DNA of 5,530 nucleotides. It comes from an uncultured Clostridia bacterium (GTDB taxonomy: Bacteria > Bacillota > Clostridia > Oscillospirales > Ruminococcaceae). The notes under the pieces are model-generated. The model saw only the letters and a list, made by a program, of their open reading frames with translations. It did not search any database and was not told the origin of the DNA. Location: positions 1 to 5,530 of the forward strand of contig CANQKG010000104.1 in NCBI GenBank assembly GCA_947624425.1, in the 5' to 3' direction. The position numbers and the translations under genes were made by a program. Shown here one piece after another: positions 1 to 3,347 of the stretch. The number at the start of each line of letters is the position of its first letter. Positions within the stretch are counted from its first letter, which is position 1.

Positions 1-349
1 ACGACCACAGCATACGAAGGGCGGAGAGGATCAAAAGCGCGCCGAACACCTGCCGGAGCAGATCGGCGTCAATCCGTTTTAACAGTCTGCTGCCCGCTAT
101 CCCGCCGACCAGCCCGAACGGGAGATAGGGGAGTGCGTCGCCGGCGGTCAGCGCGCCCTGTGCAAAGTAAAAACAGATGCTGATGATCGACAGCGGGAAG
201 ATGACCGCGACCGAGGTGGCGTGCGCCCGCCTGGGATCCAGCCCCGCTTTTTGGAGAAGCGGCACCGCGATCACGCCGCCGCCCGCGCCGAATAAGCCGT
301 TTAGAAAACCGGCAAGTCCGCCCATAAGCGGGATCAGAAATTTTTTCAA
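1..349 (-). CDS. TauE/SafE-family membrane protein, 3' end outside window
   Basis: The minus strand reads 116 codons from a TTG start at 349-347 without a stop to the window edge. The product begins MKKFLIPLMGG and is hydrophobic, with the glycine-rich LFGAGGG motif at residues 19-25 that marks the first helix of the TauE/SafE (sulfite exporter-like, DUF81) family. Further helices are visible around residues 45-64, 72-88 and 100-115. Family members are inner-membrane permeases, some exporting sulfite, sulfoacetate or other organosulfur anions; the substrate here cannot be read. Many Clostridia carry half-length versions of about 120 residues that end soon after a segment like ALRMLWS (residues 110-116), so the stop may lie just outside the window. 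TTG was chosen because no ATG is in frame upstream and GGGAGGG sits 7 nt before it. That Shine-Dalgarno lies in a hairpin (see 357-391). No clear dedicated promoter was found, so read-through from upstream is possible. Family call firm; function open. Confidence 0.88.
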   Translation of the reverse strand, partial: MKKFLIPLMGGLAGFLNGLFGAGGGVIAVPLLQKAGLDPRRAHATSVAVIFPLSIISICFYFAQGALTAGDALPYLPFGLVGGIAGSRLLKRIDADLLRQVFGALLILSALRMLWS

Positions 350-356
350 AGAAAAT

Positions 357-391
357 CCCTCCCATGCTCTATTGTGTGAGCAATGGGAGGG
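357..391 (-). terminator. Hairpin before the TauE gene: terminator, attenuator or SD-sequestering element
   Basis: On the minus strand CCCTCCCATTGCTC (391-378) pairs with GAGCATGGGAGGG (369-357) around an 8-nt loop, giving 13 pairs with one bulged base. The 3' arm is followed by ATTTTCTTT, the layout of an intrinsic terminator. The same 3' arm contains GGGAGGG, the only ribosome binding site for the TTG start at 349. If transcription continues, the fold would hide that site. Possible readings are the end of 6S RNA read-through, an attenuator of the TauE gene, or a translational gate. Pairing is seen directly; the role is inferred. Confidence 0.6.
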
Positions 392-435
392 ATTATCCCG
401 AAAATAAAAACCCGCCTTGCCGTCGCCGCGCAATG

Positions 436-591
436 AAAAACCCATCCTCAGACAGGTGGGTGCCGTCCCAATGGCTTCGCGCTCCCTTCGTCCGCCAAAA
501 GGCGGGAGGTCTGCATCCTGCCGTCGGAGAACCAGCTCCCTAATTTTCAGTGTTGGATTCATAAATGCGGGCTAACGTACAAGGTAGGTTT
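436..591 (-). ncRNA. ssrS: Probable 6S RNA (regulator of sigma-A RNA polymerase)
   Basis: A strong minus-strand promoter (598-626) predicts a transcript starting near 591 in a stretch without a credible ORF. The RNA would begin AAACCTACCTTGTACG and end GGATGGGTTTTT near 436. These two ends pair (591-582 with 447-438, one mismatch and two G-U pairs) into a closing stem. The interior has a long unpaired-looking segment, then GGGAGCTGG near 540, a CCGCC-TTTT-GGCGG hairpin at 505-492, and a returning GGGAGCGCGAAGCC segment. A rod with closing stem, central bubble and apical stem is the 6S architecture, in which the bubble mimics an open promoter and binds the housekeeping RNA polymerase holoenzyme. 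The sequence resembles, from memory, 6S RNAs of Clostridia, but this was not searched. At about 155 nt it is shorter than the usual 180-200, so the 3' end may extend toward the T-run at 410-406 or the hairpin at 391-357. A different small RNA is the alternative. Confidence 0.7.
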
Positions 592-597
592 AATTGT

Positions 598-626
598 AGT
601 ATAGCACCGAACGGGTCGGATTACAA
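598..626 (-). promoter_or_regulatory. Sigma-A promoter of the 6S-like RNA
   Basis: On the minus strand TTGTAA (626-621), a 17-bp spacer and TATACT (603-598) form a good sigma-A promoter. It lies immediately after the DUF1292 stop codon (634) and predicts initiation at about 591-590, exactly where the paired 5' end of the RNA begins. Confidence 0.75.
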
Positions 627-633
627 GAGGGAA

Positions 634-939
634 TTACTGCTCTTCCTCTTCATAGAGATCTTCCAGCTCTTCCAAAAACTTCTGCCCGATCCGGTCATAT
701 TCCGCATCGTCGTCGATCGAGGCGAGCATTTCCTCGCCGTCCGCCCCCACCTGTTTTAATACCACCAGCTCGGCGTCTTCAGCGAGCGAGTCGGCCGGAT
801 CGTCATAATAGGGAATCAGCGCCACATAGGTGACGCCCTCTTCCTCCATGGTGGACAACAGTTCAAACGCCTGCTCGTTTCCTTCCTCGTCAACCAGCGT
901 GATCAAATCGGGATTAAACGCACTGTCCTGTTCACTCAT
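634..939 (-). CDS. DUF1292 family protein (YrzB-like), small acidic
   Basis: This encodes a 101-residue, strongly acidic protein beginning MSEQDSAF. The segment ITLVDEEGNEQAFELL followed by a YVALIPYYDD segment, then ELVVLKQVG and a C-terminal FLEELEDLYEEEEQ, is the DUF1292 pattern, a family widespread in Firmicutes (YrzB in Bacillus subtilis). Its molecular function is not established. It has no signal peptide or membrane segment, so it is expected in the cytoplasm. The ATG at 939-937 is preferred over the in-frame ATG at 960-958 because AGGAGG lies 8 nt before the former, whereas the earlier ATG lies too close to the promoter and has no ribosome binding site; using it would add seven residues. 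The gene has its own promoter (965-993), with a very short leader. The 6S-like RNA promoter begins 8 nt beyond its stop codon, with no terminator visible between. Confidence 0.92.
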   Translation of the reverse strand: MSEQDSAFNPDLITLVDEEGNEQAFELLSTMEEEGVTYVALIPYYDDPADSLAEDAELVVLKQVGADGEEMLASIDDDAEYDRIGQKFLEELEDLYEEEEQ

Positions 940-964
940 CGGTATCTCCTCCTTTTTCATTTAG

Positions 965-993
965 ATTGTACCCTGCCGAGGGCATAAAGTCAA
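965..993 (-). promoter_or_regulatory. Sigma-A promoter of the DUF1292 gene
   Basis: On the minus strand TTGACT (993-988), a 17-bp spacer and TACAAT (970-965) are near consensus. The predicted start of transcription is near 958, giving a leader of only about 20 nt that contains the AGGAGG used by the ATG at 939. Confidence 0.85.
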
Positions 994-1009
994 CCGTTTT
1001 TCGGGTGTT

Positions 1010-1052
1010 GTAAAAAATAAATAATTTTTTTTAAAAATTTTGAAAAAAAGTA
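1010..1052 (+). promoter_or_regulatory. A/T-tract, likely UP element of the large RNA promoter
   Basis: About 40 bp made almost only of A and T runs, including a run of eight T followed by five A, ends directly at the -35 box of the promoter at 1053. A/T-tracts in this position bind the RNA polymerase alpha C-terminal domains and are typical of rRNA and other highly expressed stable RNA promoters. It contrasts sharply with the GC-rich surroundings. It also lies upstream of the divergent DUF1292 promoter and could serve both. Confidence 0.6.
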
Positions 1053-1081
1053 TTGACAAACGCTTTCGGGTCTGTTATAGT
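1053..1081 (+). promoter_or_regulatory. Strong sigma-A promoter of the large non-coding RNA
   Basis: TTGACA (1053-1058), a 17-bp spacer and TATAGT (1076-1081) form a near-perfect sigma-A promoter, the best in the window. It predicts initiation at about 1087-1089. It diverges from the DUF1292 promoter, and no protein gene starts within the next 700 bases on this strand. Confidence 0.9.
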
Positions 1082-1437
1082 ATAACCAAGGAAAGGTTCA
1101 AACAAAAATGCTTTAGAAAGGTGGCGAGTCCAATGGACAGTAAAGAAGCATCATTTTCTCTTTCGTTTTTTGTGGTCTCGCACAAAAAGCTCGGTTAAGC
1201 AAAGCCCTGTAAAAGAAAGCTTGCGTCTGCCGGTCATCGTTATCCGGCACACCGCTTACGGGGATATGATATCCCAATGAAAAAAGGGCGCAGCTTTTCC
1301 CTTCTGTACCACAGCCGATCGCCGTTTAAGCCGTTTATCTTTCCGAGTGACCGAGGAGCGGTCAACATTGATATAGATACGGCGGTCAACCATACAATGC
1401 ATACAGTTGTTTTTGTAACGAGATCATAAAAAACCCG

Positions 1438-1576
1438 AATCTTCAGAAAGGTCGGGTATCCTCCGATGATTCAGTGAAACGGTCTTTCATCCAAAATCTA
1501 AGAAAGTCGGGTATCGTCCCATGAACAGGTTATTCTAATTCCGATCATTCTTCAGAAAAACGAGGATCGTCCCATG
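1438..1576 (+). repeat. Three imperfect ~30-nt repeats inside the large RNA
   Basis: Copies at 1438-1469, 1495-1524 and 1547-1576 share the core AATCTTCAGAAAG followed by tCGGGTATCGTCCCATGA, with substitutions in each copy. They start 57 and 52 nt apart. In copies 1 and 2 the terminal ATGA belongs to an outer stem (ATCAT 1423-1427 with ATGAT 1466-1470; TTCAT 1486-1490 with ATGAA 1521-1525) whose pairs differ but stay complementary. In copy 3 a CGATC/GATCG stem (1542-1546/1565-1569) encloses the TTCAGAAA segment. These look like repeated stem-loop modules, not a CRISPR array: the copies are too divergent and too few. Confidence 0.65.
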
Positions 1577-1717
1577 TGCTGATTATAGTTTACGGAAGTC
1601 TCCTGTAAAGAGGGTATGACGGATGCGTAAGGTACGTTTGATAATCAGAACAGAATAAGATCAAGGGAGTGAGACCACCGAACAGGTGAGTTTAAGCGCC
1701 AAGGTTATTATGATTCC
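1528..1717 (+). repeat. Pair of near-identical 15-mers within the large RNA
   Basis: GGTTATTCTAATTCC at 1528-1542 and GGTTATTATGATTCC at 1703-1717 match at 13 of 15 positions. Only the two end segments are repeats; the interval between them holds other parts of the RNA. They may be duplicated binding or tertiary-contact sites, or chance. Confidence 0.4.
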
Positions 1718-1744
1718 CAAAAACTGAATAAGCAACGATTCACT

Positions 1745-1793
1745 CACGGGGTTGCCGTTTAGATACGGCGACCCCGTGTTTACTTGCTTTTTT
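1745..1793 (+). terminator. Intrinsic terminator of the large RNA
   Basis: CACGGGGTTGCCGT (1745-1758) pairs with ACGGCGACCCCGTG (1765-1778) over all 14 positions, one of them a G-U, around a six-base loop. It is followed by a T-rich tail ending in six T at 1788-1793. The tail is interrupted (TTTACTTGC before the six T), so termination might be less than complete. Confidence 0.85.
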
Positions 1794-1812
1794 CCCGCAA
1801 GTTTGGTATACT
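1784..1812 (+). promoter_or_regulatory. Sigma-A promoter of the coaX-type operon
   Basis: TTGCTT (1784-1789), a 17-bp spacer and TATACT (1807-1812) fit a sigma-A promoter with a good -10 and a moderate -35. The -35 box lies in the T-tract of the preceding terminator. Initiation is expected near 1819, giving a leader of about 30 nt before the ATG at 1849; that is too short for a riboswitch. Confidence 0.7.
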
Positions 1813-1848
1813 GTACCTACGGCACTATTTGGATCGGAGGGAAAGCCC

Positions 1849-2616
1849 ATGCTGCTGACGGCAAATCTCGGAAACACCGCGGTATCTCTTGCGCTGTTTG
1901 AGGGGGACGCGCTGCGGACAACTATGGCTTTTTCCTCCGATTTTCGGACGGCGGACGATGCGGCGGCGGCTCTTTTCGCGCAGCTTTCTCTGCACGGCGT
2001 CACGGCGGATCAGATCACCGGCAGCATACTTTCGAGTGTGGCGCCGGCAAAAACCGATCTGCTTGCCCGCGCGGTGGAAACGGTCTGCGGCTTTGCGCCG
2101 CTTTTCGTGTCACCCGGCGTTCGGACGGGGCTGAATCTCAAGGTGCATCATGCCGCCATGCTGGGGAGTGACCTGGTAGCGCAGGCGGTCGGTGCGGCAA
2201 AACTGGGCGAGCTGCCCTGCGTGATCGCTTCTCTCGGCACCGCGACCACAATCGTGGCGTTGGATGAACAGGGAAGCCTGATCGGCACCTCCGTTTCGGT
2301 CGGGGTGGAAAGCGGCTTGCGGGCGTTGCATCGGGACACGGCAAATCTGCCCGAAGCGGGTCTGCAGCCGGTATCACAGCCTTACGGGACCGATACGGCA
2401 GAAGCGCTTCGGGTCGGCGCGCTGGTCGGTACGGCCGCACTGCTCGACGGTATGGCGGATCGCATGGGGGAGCTTTTTTCCCGCCCGCCGGCGCTTTTGC
2501 TGACCGGCAGGCAGGGCGAGGTTCTGCTGCCCTATCTGCGCCGTCCCTATCGGTTCGAGCCGCACCTGCTCTCCCGCGGGCTGGCGGCGATCTTTGAGAA
2601 AAACCAAAGCAGATAG
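1849..2616 (+). CDS. coaX: Type III pantothenate kinase homologue (CoaX-like), with altered active-site residues
   Basis: This 255-residue protein has the CoaX layout of the ASKHA kinase superfamily: an N-terminal phosphate loop TANLGNT (4-10), SPGVRTGLNLKVHH (88-101), GSDLVAQAVGA (106-116, the family GADRIVNA motif), ASLGTATT (127-134), a helix with DTAEALRVGALVG (182-194), LLTG (217-220) and a C-terminal RGLAAIFEKN. CoaX phosphorylates pantothenate with ATP, the first step of coenzyme A synthesis. The length matches the family. Oddities: the usual Asp of the DxGNT loop is Asn6, the Asp of the DFGTATT motif is Ser128, and the Arg of GADR is Leu; the Asp of that motif is kept (Asp108). Two of three family aspartates involved in metal binding and catalysis therefore seem replaced, so it may be weakly active, differently tuned or a non-kinase paralogue. 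GGAGG lies 8 nt before the ATG. A gap of 51 nt separates it from the ECF gene, in the same operon. Confidence 0.85.
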   Translation: MLLTANLGNTAVSLALFEGDALRTTMAFSSDFRTADDAAAALFAQLSLHGVTADQITGSILSSVAPAKTDLLARAVETVCGFAPLFVSPGVRTGLNLKVHHAAMLGSDLVAQAVGAAKLGELPCVIASLGTATTIVALDEQGSLIGTSVSVGVESGLRALHRDTANLPEAGLQPVSQPYGTDTAEALRVGALVGTAALLDGMADRMGELFSRPPALLLTGRQGEVLLPYLRRPYRFEPHLLSRGLAAIFEKNQSR

Positions 2617-2667
2617 TGCCGAAAAACGCGCTGTATCCGAAAGGAACGGCAGCAGGAGGAAATCATT

Positions 2668-3297
2668 ATGTCAAACCGTAGGAACAATCTCTTGAAGTTG
2701 ACTCAGCTGGCACTGCTCGTTGCCATTGAGCTGGTCATGAACCTGATCGGACTGGGTATGGTGCCGGTCGGTCCGCTGAAGATGAGCTTTTTAACACTGC
2801 CGATCGCAATCGGCGCCGTTACGCTCGGACCGCTTGCCGGTATGCTGTTGGGCGGCGTGTTCGGGCTGATCAGCTTTTACGATGCGATGACCGGCGCTTC
2901 CGCGATGACCGGCGCATTTTTTGCAATCAGCCCGGTGCAAACCTTTTTTCTCTGCGTGTGGACGCGGCTTTTGATGGGGCTTTGCTGCGGACTGCTCTAT
3001 CGCGGGCTGCGGCGGTTTGATAAACGCGGCAGTTGGAGCTATCTTGTGGGGTCGATCGGCGCACCCTTTTTCAACACCTGCTTTTTCATGGGCTATATCT
3101 GCCTTTTCTTCTATCATTCGGAGTATGTGCAGGGCTTGGTGGAAAAGTTCGGCGCGGCAAATCCCTTTATGTTTGTGATACTGCTGGTCGGTGTGCAGGG
3201 TCTGGTGGAAACACTGGTTTGCGGTATTTTGGGCGGCGTGGTCGCAAAGGCGGTAGACCACTTTGTGACGAAACGGAATACGCCTGCAAGTGCGTAA
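2668..3297 (+). CDS. ECF transporter S component, probably for pantothenate or a related precursor
   Basis: This 209-residue membrane protein has about six hydrophobic helices (roughly 12-31, 41-56, 57-72, 92-113, 125-149, 166-195). The N-terminal pattern of a first helix, then MVPVGPLKMSFLTLPIAIGA and LGPLAGMLLGGVFGLISF, is typical of vitamin-binding S subunits of energy-coupling factor transporters. The S subunit captures the vitamin and joins a shared EcfA-A'-T module, usually encoded elsewhere, which powers uptake by ATP hydrolysis. No ATPase gene is present here. The adjacent CoaX-type kinase points to pantothenate or pantetheine-like substrates (PanT-like), but the substrate is inferred from context only. 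AGGAGG lies 8 nt before the ATG. The gene shares the promoter at 1784 and ends at a strong terminator at 3301. A few positive residues follow the last helix, as expected for a cytoplasmic tail. Confidence 0.88.
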   Translation: MSNRRNNLLKLTQLALLVAIELVMNLIGLGMVPVGPLKMSFLTLPIAIGAVTLGPLAGMLLGGVFGLISFYDAMTGASAMTGAFFAISPVQTFFLCVWTRLLMGLCCGLLYRGLRRFDKRGSWSYLVGSIGAPFFNTCFFMGYICLFFYHSEYVQGLVEKFGAANPFMFVILLVGVQGLVETLVCGILGGVVAKAVDHFVTKRNTPASA

Positions 3298-3300
3298 TAT

Positions 3301-3330
3301 AAAACGGCGCGGGTAGCCTGCGCCGTTTTT
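3301..3330 (+). terminator. Intrinsic terminator after the ECF S component gene
   Basis: AAAACGGCGC (3301-3310) pairs perfectly with GCGCCGTTTT (3320-3329); the inner GGG-TAG-CCT can extend the stem. A T-run is part of and directly follows the 3' arm. The A/T symmetry means it could also work on the opposite strand. Only 17 nt separate it from the GH3 start codon. Confidence 0.88.
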
Positions 3331-3347
3331 CGATTGGTGGGAAAGAA

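Larger units (their letters stand above)
1088..1793 (+). ncRNA. Candidate large structured non-coding RNA, about 700 nt, class unknown
   Basis: The stretch runs from a near-consensus promoter to an intrinsic terminator and has no ORF beyond about 20 codons with a plausible ribosome binding site. It is visibly less GC-rich than the genes around it. Helices readable by eye: 1108-1115/1141-1151 (3-nt bulge) over GTCC-AAT-GGAC at 1128-1138; 1165-1174/1181-1190 (10 bp); 1199-1205/1219-1224; 1228-1233/1244-1249; 1261-1266/1270-1275; 1317-1325/1379-1387 (9 bp) enclosing 1348-1353/1359-1364; 1393-1397/1413-1417; 1423-1427/1466-1470 enclosing 1433-1438/1452-1457; 1486-1490/1521-1525; 1542-1546/1565-1569; 1579-1586/1641-1648 (8 bp) enclosing 1589-1593/1605-1609 and 1626-1629/1633-1636; 1676-1679/1685-1688. 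Such density and length suit the ornate large bacterial RNAs; ROOL is my best guess among named classes, at low confidence. I saw no RNase P, tmRNA, SRP, T-box or intron signatures. Function unknown. Confidence 0.75.

Noticed and set aside
69..365. Minus-strand 98-residue ORF at the left end
   Set aside because: It is a frame-shifted shadow of the TauE/SafE gene; its protein is arginine- and proline-rich without domain features, whereas the neighbouring frame gives a clean membrane protein.
177..407. Plus-strand 76-residue ORF
   Set aside because: Antisense to the TauE gene, no ribosome binding site, low-complexity composition.
1438..1576. CRISPR array
   Set aside because: Only three copies, divergent from each other, embedded in paired structure, with no cas genes nearby.
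1088..1793. RNase P RNA, tmRNA, SRP RNA, T-box, group I or II intron
   Set aside because: I looked for the conserved cores of each (for example the RNase P GAGGAAAGUCC core, the T-box AGGGUGG element, intron domain V) and saw none; the length also does not fit most of them.
1088..1848. Long riboswitch leader for the coaX operon
   Set aside because: The transcript has its own strong terminator, and coaX has its own promoter after it; known leaders for this pathway are not this long.
1740..2003. Minus-strand 87-residue ORF over the terminator and start of coaX
   Set aside because: Crosses a strong terminator and promoter antisense to coaX, with no ribosome binding site.
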